DNA of 64,000 bases from Carettochelys insculpta (GCF_033958435.1 NC_134152.1:10712001-10776000); one strand, 5' to 3'. Positions 34,265 to 47,243 are shown, counted from the first letter of the stretch. A program made the numbers and translations. The notes: a model not told the origin generated them from the letters alone.

Positions 34265-37200
34265 TATTCAGCATGGATGGGAGCTGTTAATACTTAGCCC
34301 CTCTGGAAACCAGGCCCTAATGAAGAACTTCTGCAAAGTTTGTCCATTGACTTTATTGACCACTAAGTCAGCCATGAAGTGTTTCACTAGGCATATAATT
34401 TGTCCCAGGAGAGGTCATTGCCATAGCAGATGGAAGTTCCACTAGTGTTCTGCGGGTACAAAAGGTGAGACCTTAATGTAGGCAGTTCCTAAAAGGCTTT
34501 CTTCGAGCAGTCTGTAGCCATGCACTTATTCTCTTCTTTCCAGTCTGCAGTTAGATGCTTCTGTATCACCCTGTAGTTGAGAAAGGGAGCGATTACAGGG
34601 GCAAGGTCACCTCCAGGCTATCCTGGCCTATCAAATGGCTTTGGGAATTCATTATTATCGAGCCATTTTGCAGGTATGTTTCAGTGCTGTGCTCAAAACA
34701 CAACACAGGAGCTAAAAGCTTGTCTTCCCTACAGAATTTAGTAGTGTAGGATGGTGTTGAACAGTTCACTAAATTAACACAATGCTGACCATGACTCTTC
34801 AATAAGCACAGAGGGCTAGATGCATTAAGTATTACCTCAGCTAGCTATGTTTAAACCTAAGCAGCAGTAGGGTTTGGCCATGACTAGCCACCTCCATTCT
34901 GAACATGGCCCTCTCTCTCTATACTGCCCCATTGATGATAATAGCGTTAGTTATCTTATTTCTTCAAGGTCCTGTTCTAACACAATACCATAGCAAAGAC
35001 AAACCCTAGGGTAGATATGTATCTTCATGACAAATTCTGTTTGCAGCGTTTAGGCTGTTAGATCTATTATGTGCTATACAGTTTCTTTCTTGATTTGTTT
35101 CCTCCTCAAAATGTGGTAAAACACATTACTTTTGGACACACTTTATATCTGAAGTATTTATATGCAATTTACAGTGTTAATAAAATTATTATGGATAATG
35201 AAATGTTAGTCAGTTGCTATAGGTTGTTAGAAAGTCCAGTCTATCAAAAGATAGTAACAGTCTGGAATATTGTGTACTGATATACATACAGACACCCATA
35301 ATATACTATTCCTAAGAGTAACAAACTTATCAGATCTCTGAACCACATATTGCCCTTTTTATACTATGTTTAAATATATCTTTAATATACATGGTGACCA
35401 ATTTTTAAAAGAAAAATAACAGCAGGAGCCTTTCTCCACTGCTCTGTCCCCTCCATCTCCCAATTGCCAGAGTCTCCCTGCTGCCAGAGTTTTTCACTGA
35501 AGATGGGAAAGGATCTGGCAGATCCTGCGGTGGGGAAAGATTCTGGCAGTAGGAGGTACTGCTAAAAATAGCAAGGTAAATACGAGAACCACTGAATGGG
35601 TAACTAGTGAGCTGTGATTTACATACCTGAAGGTTCTGGTGCGTCTTTACTCACCTACCTGGTGCTTCACCATCTATATCCCTATTAATGCCCATGCTAC
35701 TGGATGTGTAGTATACATGTTATAAATTCTGCTGTAAATGTAGATATAACCTATGATGAAAGAGTGATATTTGCACCTGTCCCAAATATGCAACAATGTC
35801 TGCATAGAAGATAAAAGTATTGTAACACTTGCTCTGTTCTAAATGGTTTCATAAAATGCTATGAATTGAGCAGATAGTTTTGCTTATAGTTAAGGAAGCC
35901 TAAAACTTTCCACTGTAGGACCCTGTTTTCTGTATATTGAAACTTGGTCAGGTTTTAACGCTTCCCCCTGAAATTCCAGTCATAGTGGGTATCTTCCCCA
36001 AGCTGAATTTTTCTGGTAAGTTTCTGCAGAAGAGTTTCAGACATTTCCAATAATGGAATTAAAAAAAGAACTATTTTTCTCATGTTAAAAAAATTCTTAA
36101 AACAATTTAATGAGGAAGCTCTGATGCCCAGAAGCTTTTAGATTTTAAATGAGGAAGGGAGTCTGAACTAGTGCCAGGGACATGCTTTTTACTGCCCCTT
36201 TGAGAAGTGCCCAAGTTATGAGCATCAGAAATAATATAATTTGGACATGTTCAGCTAAATTTTCCAGAGATTCTATCTGCACTGAGTGTGACCCAGTCCC
36301 AGCCTGCAGAGGTAAAGCAGTGCTTTCCTTGCCACTGCTTCCCCCAGAAACAGGCAACCTGTCTCTGCACCTCTCCCAATGCCTTTTCATACCTCACTGG
36401 AGCCCAGGCAGCAGAAGATACAGGCTGCTTTCACTGCAGCGGATACAGGAAAGATTAGGTGGGAGGGGGTAGAGGGTTGAGGCTTGGAGTCAGGGAAGGA
36501 GGGTATACTGGTAATTAGCCATATTTGCAATTGGCTGTTAGGTGGGTTAACTTCTCCCCCACCTGCTTTCCTTTCTTTAAAGGGGTCTTTAATGACCACA
36601 ATTGGTTTTAGCAGAGCTTCACCCCAAGGATCTCTCTGCTTAATCAGGTGGCTCCATGTAGATTTATGGTGAATTCAGATACTCATCAGGATCCCACAAG
36701 ATTTTAGACCTATTTGCATGCATTATATTCTTCAGCTTTATAGCCTACCTTTGTCAGTCATTGCTTGCATCCAGATGTATTAGCTGTTGTTAGAGGTGGA
36801 TATCAATTTCAAGTGACTTTGAGGGAAAATTAATGCATATGGTTTTCTGAAACATAAAAGAGGCTCCAATATAGTCACCATTGGTGTATGTAGAAATGGT
36901 AAATACATTTACTGGGTCTACTCCCGGTGTAATTTAAAAACATTTAATCATTGATCTGCTAGCACCGGACATTCAGCCTCTCTGAGAAAAGAATGGAATT
37001 CGTTTTGAAAAGGGTCAACAAGCTACAATACAAATATTGGTGTTTTTTAAAGGAAACACAAATGTGCTATAGAGGCCAAAGGCGGACAGTTTTGTGTTTG
37101 TAATATCCTTGCTGGTTAGGAGGTTTGGACTGATGTGGAAGATATCTGGGGAGTTAACTGGATGCAGCTGGAGACTGCTGATATGTCACTAAACTCAGTG

Positions 37201-38870
37201 GCTCTTGGGAACGCAGTCAGTGCTTAGTTAGAAACTCCAGAAATAAACAAGCCGTTAGCTATTGCTTTGATCTGGATTCAGGGAAGCACTTATGCATGTT
37301 CCTAAACCCATCCTTATTCAGAGAACTGTTTGGGCCACATTCACTTCAAAGGGAGTTAAGCATGTGCTTAAGTGCTTTTGGGAATAAGGATGCTTCCCTG
37401 CATCCAACCTACTACTTACAAATTTTATATTAAAAAAAAAATCTTGGGGGAATTTAGGCATACAACCGAGTTTATGCAAACTTACAAAATGCATGGGATT
37501 TCAATTAATGGCTCTAGTTCATTTCTAAAGAAAAAAATGCCTACTTTGTACCATTAGAAGCAAAAGAATACCCAGCTCCTAAGGCAGGAACTCAGCAGCA
37601 TCTTCCAATACGTCTACAGCAAAAACAGTAACACCTCATAATGTGCCCAACTGCTGGAGGTGTTCAGTGCTCATTTTATCTTAGAACCTTTGTGCCTATA
37701 GCATTAACATTCCCACGTGGTTGCATGAGTGCGTGTGTTAGTCTTGTGACACAACATACACACTGTACCTTATTTTGATTCTCTCTTAATTACCTCTGGC
37801 TTTTTTTCTTCAAAATGAAGACAACAAAACAGATACATATCCATGAACAAGCAAATATGTGGATGAAAAAGAGATGTGTGCAGTATTCCTCTGTGAGTAG
37901 TACCAAAAACAAAGGTAATGAAAAACCTCACAAACAACCTAAATTACCAGGAAAGAATGCCTCAGTAAGTGTTGAACAGAGAGCACCCCAGCTCCCAGTC
38001 ACTGTTAAAAGCAGAATTTCACATTCAGACATTAGAATATGAAGCTTTTTAATGAATGGAAGATGATTTTAGTCAAATTGTTTTCCTTTCATATTTGTTT
38101 CCTCCACTTGAACAAAATTCATACGACAAATGAGTTCCTAAGCTTCTGTAAAAAAGTCACTGTCTAAGTGGACAGTGTGAGTCATAATTAACCAAATGCT
38201 ACTTAAATGGAAACAATCCAGACATCGTTAAACTAAACAAGAATTCCTTCAGGGAGAAATTATTTCTGGTTTGATTTTTGTCAAAATGACTTTGACTTCC
38301 AGAATACTTTTACAAAATGTTTCCTGAGGCTTCCCCTTTGTGATGGGTATTTAAACAAAAGAGCTACTTGCTTCTAAACATTAGGCATCTAATAAAATAT
38401 TCCATTGAAATTAAATATCTCTGCCTTTTTTAACAGAAGCATTTCTTTATTATTTTATATTGTTTTAAAACTTGTCACCAGATTATCACATAAATCTTCA
38501 TTGTAGCCACTTGACAATCTCATTAATTTTCTGTGAATATTTCAGTCTGAAGATAAGATATAATTCCATGAAGGTAATTTCAAAATCAGGTGGTTCATAT
38601 TTTAATTCTGTGGGTTTTTCAAAGTGGATACAATATTGATTGTATACCCTTGAACACAGTTTACCCTGTGGATATTTATTGTATGATTATAGCTCAGTAT
38701 TATGAAGAGTGTAAAATGTATAATGCCTGATTCTACTCTTATGCACATCAGCATAAATCAGCAGTAGCTTCGCTGGAGCCATACTAGGACAAAAAATAAT
38801 ATAGAAACCATATGGAAAGGCTTCTACAAAATCTTAGAAGCAAGAGGACTGATTTCCATTTTCGATAACG
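34265..38870. other. no recognised feature (4.6 kb)
   Basis: The longest stretch without a clear element. AT-rich, unique-looking, with an A run near 37430-37440. A somewhat GC-richer island lies at 36280-36600 but its overlapping frames (36145-36390, 36182-36472, 36387-36599) have no motifs. A short frame at 37815-38042 starts with ATG and is Lys-rich, without recognisable domain. I cannot rule out a host exon, but none is supported. Confidence 0.45.
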
Positions 38871-39157
38871 CAGTGGCTCTCAATCAGGGGTACATGTACC
38901 CATAGAGGTACACAGAGGGCTTCCAGTGGGATGCATCCTCTCATCTAGATATTTGCTTAGTTTTACAGGAGGCTACATAAAAAGCCCTAGTGAAGTCAGT
39001 GCAAACTAAAATTGCATACAGTGACTGGTTTTTACTGCTGTATACCCTGAAAAGTAACTATAGTATTTATGTACCAACTGATTTATTTTGGAATTATAGG
39101 CTAAAAATGAAGACACATGCAATTTTTCACTAATAGCGTGCCCTGACACTTTTTCAT

Positions 39158-40456
39158 GCGGACAAAGGGCACGCAGTGGACATAATATACCTAGATTTCC
39201 AGAAAGCCTTTGACACGGTCCCACACCAAAGGCTTTTATGTAAATTAGGCAGTCATGGGATAGGAGGAAAGATCCTTTCATGGATCAGGACTTGGTTAAA
39301 AGACAGAAAACAAAGGGTTAGAATAAATGGTAAATTTTCACAGTGGAGGGGGGTAACTAGTGGTGTTCCCCAGGGGTCAGTCCTGGGACCGATCCTGTTC
39401 AACTTGTTCATCAATGATCTAGAAAATGAGGTAAGCAGTGAGGTGGCAAAGTTTGCAGATGACACCAAGTTGTTCAGGACAGTCAAAACCAAAAGGGATT
39501 GTGAAGAACTACAAAAAGATCTCAGCAAACTGAGTGATTGGGCAGCAAAATGGCAAATGAAATTTAATGTGGGTAAGTGTAAGGTAATGCACATTGGAAA
39601 AAATAACCCAAATTACATGTACAACACGATGGGGTCAAATTTAGCTATGACAGATCAGGAAAGGGATCTTGGAGTTATAGTGGATAGTTCTCTGAAGACA
39701 TCCACGCAGTGTGCAGCGGCAGTTAGTAAAGCAAATAGGATGTTAGGAATTATTAAAAAAGGGATAGATAATAAGACAAAAGATATCATACTTCCCCTAT
39801 ATAAAACTATGGTACGCCCACATCTTGAGTACTGCGTGCAGATGTGGTCTCCTCACCTCAAAAAAGATATACTGGCATTAGAAAAGGTACAGAAAAGGGC
39901 GACTAAGATGATTAGGGGTTGGAACGGGTCCCATATGGGGAGAGGCTAGAGAGACTGGGACTTTTCAGTCTGGAAAAGAGGAGATTGAGGGGCGATATGA
40001 CAGAGGTATATAAAATCATGAACGGTGTGGAGAAAGTGAATATAGAAAAATTATTTACCTTTTCCAGTAATACAAGAACTAGGAGACACCAAGTGAAATT
40101 GATGGGTAGTAGGTTCAAAACTAATAAAAGGAAATTTTTCTTCACACAGCGCACAGTCAACCTGTGGAACTCCTTGCTGGAGGAGGCTGTGAAGGCCAGG
40201 AGTCTATTAGGGTTTAAAAAAGAGCTCGATAAATTTTTGCAGGTTAGGTCCATAAATGGCTATTAGCCAGGGGTAAAGTATGGTGCCCTAGCCTTCAGTA
40301 CTAGGGCAGGAGATGGATGGCAGGAGATAAATCACTTGATCATTGCCTTCTGCTCTCCTTCTCTGGGGCACCTGGCATTGGCCGCTGTCGGCAGATGGGA
40401 TACTGGGCTGGATGGACCTTTGGTCTGACCCAGTATGGCCATTCTTATGTTTCTTA
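39158..40456 (+). mobile_element. CR1 LINE, 5'-truncated, with 8 bp target duplication
   Basis: It starts at DKGHAVDIIYLDF and ends with the GGACCTTTGGTCTGACCCAG, TATGGCCATTCTTATGTTTC tail typical of one CR1 subgroup. TTTTTCAT lies on both sides (39150-39157 and 40457-40464). This subgroup lacks the ATTCTRTG repeat end seen in the copies at 5.5, 51.8 and 60.7 kb. It inserted into the hAT-like MITE. Confidence 0.9.
39161..40266 (+). pseudogene. CR1 ORF2 reverse transcriptase, C-terminal half, one frameshift
   Basis: The non-LTR reverse transcriptase that copies CR1 RNA at the target site. The first frame (to 39949) has motif A YLDFQKAFDTVPH, motif B SGVPQGSVLGPILFN and motif C KFADDTKLF (FADD at residues 93-96 counted from 39176), then NVGKCKVMHIG, RDLGVIVDSSLKTS and RPHLEYCVQMWSP. 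At about 39917 one T is missing from the GGGGTTTGGAACGG expected from the family, so the frame shifts; the next frame (39919-40266) continues with [20 protein letters not shown] and [17 protein letters not shown] to the stop at 40266. The endonuclease and the N-terminal part of the RT are lost by 5' truncation. One frameshift and no other stop imply a fairly recent insertion. Confidence 0.9.
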
Positions 40457-40582
40457 TTTTTCATACTTTTACGGTTAATTTTTTTAGAAAAGAGTCTTTA
40501 CGTGAAATAAAACTTGGGGGTACTCAAGACAAATTGGCCTCCTGAAAGGGAAACAGTAGTCTAGAAAGCTAGAGAGCCACTG

Positions 40583-43076
40583 CACTAGAACCCCCTTTAC
40601 GCTGCTGGAGTGCAAGGACAGAGCTTTAGTGTAAATGAAGATTAAGGCCAACACACTGAACCATATATCCTATTAGTTCCATAATATTTTGGCCTGTTGA
40701 CCACGCAGTCACTCTGGCTGCCCACTGGTATGATTACATTGAAATGAGTGTAGCAAATAGGCACTCACTTTTCATGGATGCAATCTCTACAGCTCTTGTG
40801 CTATATAGCCCAACTGACCATCACCAAGTAGCTAGTCTTTATAAATCAGTGATGAATCAAGTCCTTGACATAACACCGAAGTGGTTTTCTTCACAACTGT
40901 CTCACTACATTTCAAGTATATTCTCTGGAAGCTGGCCCAAGAGCAGCATTCCATGTTTGGGTCAGGGGAGGGCATATTCACATCTTTGGGGCCTGATCCT
41001 CACTGCCTTGCAGTTATTTATTTACATGCGTAAAAAGTGTGGGCAAAGTACTGCCAAACCTTCATTCTCCATTCATTTTTCCTAGCAGCAACATTTTACT
41101 CTTCCTTAGCTAAACCTTGCATACATTCTGCTGCTGCTTTTCCTGTTTTGTCCGTCCTTTCTCAGAGCAATAGCAGGCATTTTGTGGGACACTCCCAGAA
41201 ACTCTACAGTCTCTGTACAACTTTTCTGGGGTGCTTGCAGAGGAGGGGGGAAGGGATAAGCCAGTCTTAAACTCTCTTATCCTCTTCCTTATGGAGATGC
41301 ATTAGCACTGAGAAAGCCTATGTCAGTCACTAGGCAGAAGTGAGTCTGCAGCATCTCCAGTGCTGGCCTCTCATGAATAGATTCTGTCTGCGGTTTTGCT
41401 ACTGGGTCTCCCTGCTGGATGCCTAGATGCTACTCCTGTTGGAATGCTGCAACAATAATATGGTTCCAAATGCAGGAGCAGAGCACATACAAGAACAGGA
41501 GTAGAACACATACTACAAATATAGACAGGGAAACAGCATCCCCAGTACATCTACATTATCATGAGGGTATTAACATGTGTGAAAGCCTGAGCTACTCAGC
41601 ACAGGGGCAGGAAGGACACTTCCCCCCATATACAGAGGTGAGCAATTATCTTAGTGCTGGGGGGTTTCTTCGCTTTCCTATAAAATATTGCATATTAGCT
41701 ACTGCAAAAGCCCAGGACTCATGGCCTGATTAGGTATGGTTGTTTCTGTATTCCTACAGCAAAATGTATTGTGCACGATAATAGCCAATTTTCACTTGTT
41801 CTGTTGTATCGTTCATCAGGTTCAAATTCGTGTGCTTGCAAACCAACATTAGCACCTGAAATAATGAGAGAAATTGCGTGAGATGGGAGCAACCTTCCTT
41901 CTGGTGACTTGGACCTTTAGCACATATAGAAAGCAATGTCCTGGATTGTCTGAGGAGTTTCAACAACATGCAGAGCAGAGTGTATGGAAAGCAGCTTTCA
42001 AAGACAATTTTGGAAATTGCTAGTATTTGAAACCAGCTGGTATAAGAAGGTTATTGAGGTGAAGAGAGAATTGCTGCCTGGAGACATGTATTAGAGGGAT
42101 CAGAAGATGTTGCAAGCAGGTTCAATATCAGTTGCTATTTTTATAGTGATTTCATTGCAACATTGACCATTGAGAACAACCACCCTTCATTTAACCGGCT
42201 AGCCAACTTCTCCACACACACACCCTTTTAATCTTCCAGTGGAGGCAGCTGAATATCTTTTTTTCCCCAAGACAATTGCCCGATATATTACATCAATCAC
42301 TAGGCTTTCTTGCAAGATCCAAATTATACTTTAAACCTTGATCTTAAAAGCCATACCAGTATCATAATTTGTAGGTATCTGAAGGATTTAATACCAGATC
42401 TAGGGAGCAAGGCATGGAGGGCTTCTGTTATGAACCATGACAGGTAGGAATATGATTCTAATGTTCTCCCACAGGGACTTCATTTTCTTTTTCCCCAAAG
42501 TTATTTTAAAGTGGTTATGTTGGTTTTGAAGGGGATGCTTATACCAGTCTGTACGGTGCTCAGGTTAAGTAACAATAAGTGGGATACACCAGGCATACAG
42601 CCGTGAAGAAAGTTTAGAGGTTCCCTCACCAATTATATGCTGCAGCACAGCAGTGGATGCTTCATTGAATCATCCAATCATGGTTTGGCAGGATCTCCCA
42701 ATTTGAGGTGTGGGAAATTAGTTCAGCCTTCATGGTCCTCCAATTCCTTGCTTCACCCTGAGACTGCCAGCAAGGTGACAGCTACTGGTTTTGAAATGAC
42801 TTCTGTGACAGGTTCAGGTGTCTACGGTGAAATGGGCTGTGACTGTCAACTCACTTGCATCTAGGATGCAAAATGCTCATCAGTTTGTAATGATTTACCT
42901 CCTAGAAAAGTATCTGCAGCCACAGAAGACCCTGGCTCCACAATCAGTAGATCTGCTGAGCCATCCAATTCACTTGCATCTGATATCCCCCGCTCCAAAA
43001 AATATATATATATTCAGCACCTCATCTACACGTCTGAAACGTGTAAACAAAACAGCCCCACGTTAAGCATACCCCC
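40583..43076. other. no recognised feature (2.5 kb)
   Basis: Unique-looking AT-rich DNA with a short AT dinucleotide run (ATATATATATAT near 43001-43013). Open frames at 40744-41085, 41419-41733 and 42637-43066 lack motifs. I see nothing to annotate. Confidence 0.45.
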
Positions 43077-43172
43077 AGACTATGTCTACACCACTGTGTT
43101 ATTTCAAAAGAAGTTATTCCAGAAGAGATTTCCCTGAATAGTTTTTTTTTTAATAACACTGCTACATACAAA

Positions 43173-43556
43173 AGCTGTGTCTACACTTGCATTCCTCTTT
43201 CGAAAGACGAAAGCAAATGAGGGAAATCGAAAATGCAAATGATCATCAATCTCTTTTTTAGAAGAGATTCTTTCAAAAGAAAAAAAGCAGTGTAGACAGG
43301 GCTCTTTTGAAAATAAACCCCATCTTTGAAAGAACCCTTCTTCCTGAAACAAAATAGGAAGAAGTGTTCTTTCCAAGGTGGGGTTTATTTTGAAAGAGCC
43401 CGGTCAACGCAGTATTTTTTCCTTCAAAAGAATCTCTTCCAAAAAGAGATTATGCAAAAGAAGTGTGAGATATGTAAATCATTGCCTCATTTGCATTTTC
43501 AATTTCCCTCATTTGCATTCCTCTTTTAAAAGAGGAATGCAAGTGGAGACACAGCC
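43173..43556. mobile_element. palindromic MITE (family L)
   Basis: Left end AGCTGTGTCTACACTTGCAT, right end ATGCAAGTGGAGACACAGCC, inverted. The arms repeat CATTCCTCTTTCGAAAGA / TTTTAAAAGAGGAATG, CAAATGAGGGAAATCGAAAA and its complement, and AAGAGATTCTTTC. The centre pairs CTTCTTCCTGAAAC with a TAGGAAGAAG copy. Noncoding and inserted within the family M element. Confidence 0.8.
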
Positions 43557-43647
43557 CAAATGCATTTCAAAATAACACTCACCTATTTTGAAATAGAATG
43601 TTTACATACAGTAGAGCGTATTTTGAAAGACAGCCATTGGACACACT

Positions 43648-44029
43648 GGCTGTGGTCACAATAGCCCCCTCCTTTCAGAAGGGGCATGTTAATGAGCGAT
43701 TTTGGAAGATGCTAAAGAGGTGAAAATGCTGCTTTCAAAACACACGCCGCCCATGTAGCCAGAGGTCTTTTGAAACAACCCCAATTTTGAAAGCCCCTGC
43801 TTCCTATTTGGTTTTAGGAAGCAGGGGCTTTCAACATCTGGGGGGTCCTTTTGAAATGCCCCCAGCTACATGGGTGGTATGTATTTTGAAAGCAACACTT
43901 TCAAATTGCACGTGACTGCCATTATGCTAATGAGGCACTGCATATTCATGTCAGTGCCTCATTAGCACCTTATGAAGTCCCTCATTAACATGCTCATTCC
44001 AAAAGGAGGGGGATAGTGTGGCCACAGCC
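43648..44029. mobile_element. palindromic MITE (family K), complete
   Basis: GGCTGTGGTCACAATAGCCC on the left and GATAGTGTGGCCACAGCC on the right are inverted copies, and ACT stands on both sides (43645-43647 and 44030-44032). The centre is a strong hairpin, AAGCCCCTGCTTCC / GGAAGCAGGGGCTT at 43790-43830. Its termini match those of the Harbinger element at 25751-29653, its probable source of transposase. Confidence 0.85.
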
Positions 44030-44190
44030 ACTGTAGGTTATTTTGAAATAAGCTCTATTCCATGTCCACACAGCCTCTATTTTGAAATACCGACTTCAAA
44101 ACAGGTGCTATTCCTTGTACAATGAGGATTACCTATTTAAAATTAAGAAGTTCACTCTTTCAAAATTAAATTGAAATAGGTGCAAATGTT

Positions 44191-45677
44191 GCTAATGCCT
44201 AGCATGGCTATTAGGCTCCTTTCATGTGAGCAGTCCATTCAGCCCTATTACTCTTCTCTAGATTAATTGTCAGCTCTCGAAATTGCGTAAATAAACACTT
44301 GTGGCAAATGAGGCTACAGCCATGCTGCCATGGAAGATCACCCATTCCACGTTGATCTTCCAGGGTTTCATTTTGTGCATAGGTAAAACGACACATTCCA
44401 GGGTCAAAGGCAACCCCAGAACTCCTTGTGAGAGGAGAGGAATGAGGGAGAGTGGGAGAAACACTGTGGTCAACCTTCCTCCCTGTAGACTGACATTGAA
44501 GTCAACCACTGATGAGTCAATTTTAGCTATGCAATTGGTGCAGCTAAAATTGTGTATCTGCAGTCAGCTTCTAGACATAGGCTGAATAGAGTATCAATGT
44601 ACTTATGCATGTCATTGTTCTGAAGCTTTTGGCTGACATGCCCTGGGTCACCTGTGTCTAGAGCCCTTCATGGAGTGGGTGAACCTTAAGTTCTTTACAG
44701 GCAGTTCTCTAGCTCTGACAGTTCTTCTTACTGATTGCTTTCCTCGCTGGTAGTGTAGCCAATCATGGCTGGGATTTTTAAAAGAGCCCAAAGGGACTTC
44801 TGCCCCCAGCTCCCATTTCATTCCAGTAGTATGTAAGTGCCTAACTCCCTTGATCTCATTTGCAAATCCCAGCACATGTGTTCTCTTCCTGATATTTTAT
44901 AGGATTCATATATCCTGGCCACTAACGTCAGAAAAAGAAAAGCGTTGACTAGCAAGCAATTAAACAGTGTTGTTGGCATGCCATCAAGCCTCAGATACAA
45001 ACAGAACATAGCACTGTTTCTGCTGAATTAGCCAGATAAACTCTCCTCTAGTTCACCTGATGAATGTTACCTTTGAGCCAGGGAGAAGACTCACTTCAGA
45101 AAGGATTTTCTAGAAGTTAAGCAGAAGACTTGGATTTAGAATATTTGTGCTCTCTTCCTATTTCTGCCCAAGACCTTTTACTTGGCTTTGAGCAAGACAC
45201 TTAACTTTCTTTGAACCTCAGTTTCTCCTTTTTTTAAAATGGAGTGATAATAGCTATTTCTTAGGGAGGTTGCAGAGGTCTGTGCATTCATGTTTAAAGC
45301 ACACAGATAGCACCAAAGAGAAGGTGCTATCATTGTACAACATATTCTTGTTAGTTACAGAACTCCTGACAAAAAATGACAGTCTCTTTCTAGCTGATCT
45401 CTTGCTGATGACTTAGGTCATTTCCTAGGTTTCCTTTCTGGAAATGTCGTAGGACTTCCACCATCAGCTATTTAGCAAGGGGCTGAACCTAACCCCCCTG
45501 AAGTTTGTGCTTCTCAATCCAGTAGTGAAGTTGTCATAATCTTGCATTTATGACATGGTCTATTGTCCTTTAATGTATTGTAATACCACAAACACAGCAT
45601 TCAGACCTAGAGGACCACATAAATGTAGTTGGGCTATGAAAGGAACAGATTTTTGTTCAATTCATATTTTTAAGATC
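44191..45677. other. no recognised feature (1.5 kb)
   Basis: Unique-looking sequence. Short frames at 44211-44585 on both strands overlap and lack motifs. I see nothing to annotate. Confidence 0.5.
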
Positions 45678-45803
45678 ATTAGTGTGGGTCTTATCCACAA
45701 AAGCTCATTTTCTAGTAAATAAAATTTTTAGTCTTTAAGGTGCTACAGGACTGCTCATTGCTTTTTTTTGCGACGCTACAAGACTTACATGGCTACCTTT
45801 CTA
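45678..45803. mobile_element. Penelope-type terminal fragment
   Basis: TGTGGGTCTTATCCACAAAA, GCTCATTTTCTAGTAAATAA, TTAGTCTTTAAGGTGCTACA and GACTTACATGGCTACCTTTC keep the order of the Penelope ends (ACCCAC block, AATAAA block, TTTAAAGTGCTAC block, ACTAACATGGCTACC end). It is a diverged single arm. Confidence 0.65.
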
Positions 45804-47243
45804 GGACAAGTATGAAAAATGTTTAATGTGGCATTCCCTATAGTGGCTAAATCCTTATTTTAGACTGCTAAAACTCCCCTCACTGGTTGATGTAAAATCA
45901 GCCATCAAAGAGAAAATCAGTTTGTTTGTTTTTTTTAACATTAAATTTTAGGACACACAAATGAAGCTGACTCATTACTTCTCTGGTTTGTCTGCTCATG
46001 GGTAGAGTTTTCAAAATGGTAGTTTCATATAACATACATACTACGTGCACTCTCTTTTTGATTTTTTACACAAAGTAGTTTCCCTTACTGAAAACAATAA
46101 AGCACCCCTGCCACATGTTTAATCTCAGCATATTTTCATCTACACAATTCCTGAATGCATTTAATAAGTGATACGTCATCTCTCTGTTGGCTGAATTGAT
46201 GCACAGTATAAGCTGAAGCAGTCAGCTGACCTGTATATTGCTCCCCCGTACCAATTTTGCTCAGTGCAAGCAGAGTTATAGAAGTTTTTTTTTTAAGACA
46301 TTAATAGAACACAGGCAGAAGATGATAAATTAAGGGAGCCTCCATTAATTTTTCATTTTGACAGATTATCGTCTGTCAAAAGGCAGAGGAGATGCCTCCT
46401 GTACACAGAGCTAGGGAGCTTGCTCTTTGTAACACGGTCTTATGTTTTTCTCATGAATTAGGTAGCGGGCATGAAAAGGATGAAAAATTCATGACGATCT
46501 ATAATTTACATTCTGGAAGATAAATAATGAACTAAATCCTGTCATTAAATTGGGCTTTCATTTTTTCTTAATCTCTGGGACGATTAATCTGATTTTGCAA
46601 CAACATTTAGTTTAAATTGATTTTTTTTGGTGGGGGCAAATCTATTTAAAATACCTTTGTTATAAATAGCTTGAGCTGTACAGTACACCAACCTATTAAT
46701 GTAATATTACATTAAGATTGACATTAATTAATATCAATATTAACATCACCTTTTATAAACCCAGCTAAGACACAAAAAAATCATAAATACAGTAGAGTTT
46801 AGTTTAATTAACTATCTTTGTCTAAAATAAAATAAAGAAAGAAATAACTGATGTACAATGAAGCCTCTTTTATCCAAATGGAATTAATGTGGATAAATGG
46901 GTGTTCAGATGAATGGGGGTTTTCAAATTGTTTAACACACATCAAGGGATATGACCTCATTTCACATAAATGAGCCTTTTTCAGATAGCTGAGGCTAGGT
47001 TAAGTGAAGTTTCACTGTGTATAATAAATAATAAAAATGGAAGCCTTAAAAGAAAAGTGTAAGAATTCCAGCTCTATGAGAGGCTGGTTCTTAGAGGCAG
47101 CTCAGCTGATAAATTCCCTTGTGTTCTGTTTTGAAAAGACAGAAAGAACTCCTGATATGTAAATGGAAGCTCTTTTGTGACTCCTTGTTTCTTTCTAGAC
47201 ATTAGAGTACACATCGTGGGTTGACTGCTCTCTACATTACATT
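45804..47243. other. unique AT-rich sequence with palindromic TGACAGA site
   Basis: No gene is seen. At 46359-46378, TGACAGA and TCTGTCA face each other across a 6 bp spacer; TGACAG is the core recognised by MEIS/TGIF-type homeodomain proteins. The surrounding 46320-46570 is rich in TAATT, ATTA and TCATGAATTA homeodomain-like words. That would suit a conserved regulatory element, but nothing in a single sequence can show conservation. A T run lies near 46621. Confidence 0.35.

Larger units (their letters stand above)
38871..40582. mobile_element. hAT-like MITE, split by CR1
   Basis: The left end is CAGTGGCTCTCAATCAGGGG and the right end is CTAGAGAGCCACTG, an inverted pair. Inner parts (GGTACATGTACCCATAGAGG on the left; AAACTTGGGGGTACTCAAGA and CCTGAAAGGGAAACAGTAGT on the right) match a repeat I know to be common in reptile genomes. 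The CR1 at 39158-40456 interrupts it; without it the element would be about 0.4 kb. No clear 8 bp flanking duplication remains, so the hAT call rests on the terminus only. Confidence 0.65.
43077..44190. mobile_element. AT-rich MITE (family M) carrying two inserted MITEs
   Basis: Segments at 43077-43172, 43557-43647 and 44030-44190 share the TATTTTGAAATA-type palindromes and the TCTATTCCATGTCCACACAGCC block seen in the family M copy at 54658-55098. They are separated by complete family L (43173-43556) and family K (43648-44029) elements. The left end is ACTATGTCTACACCACTGTG. The right end is not sharply defined. Noncoding. Confidence 0.65.

Noticed and set aside
32437..34285. GGATAGGAACTG and GGATGGGAGCTG as target duplication of the Penelope-like element
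   Set aside because: The right copy lies about 9 bases beyond the apparent end and two bases differ; not convincing.
36145..36600. GC-richer island with overlapping frames, considered as a host exon
   Set aside because: No splice-consistent frame or protein motif; overlapping frames on both strands.
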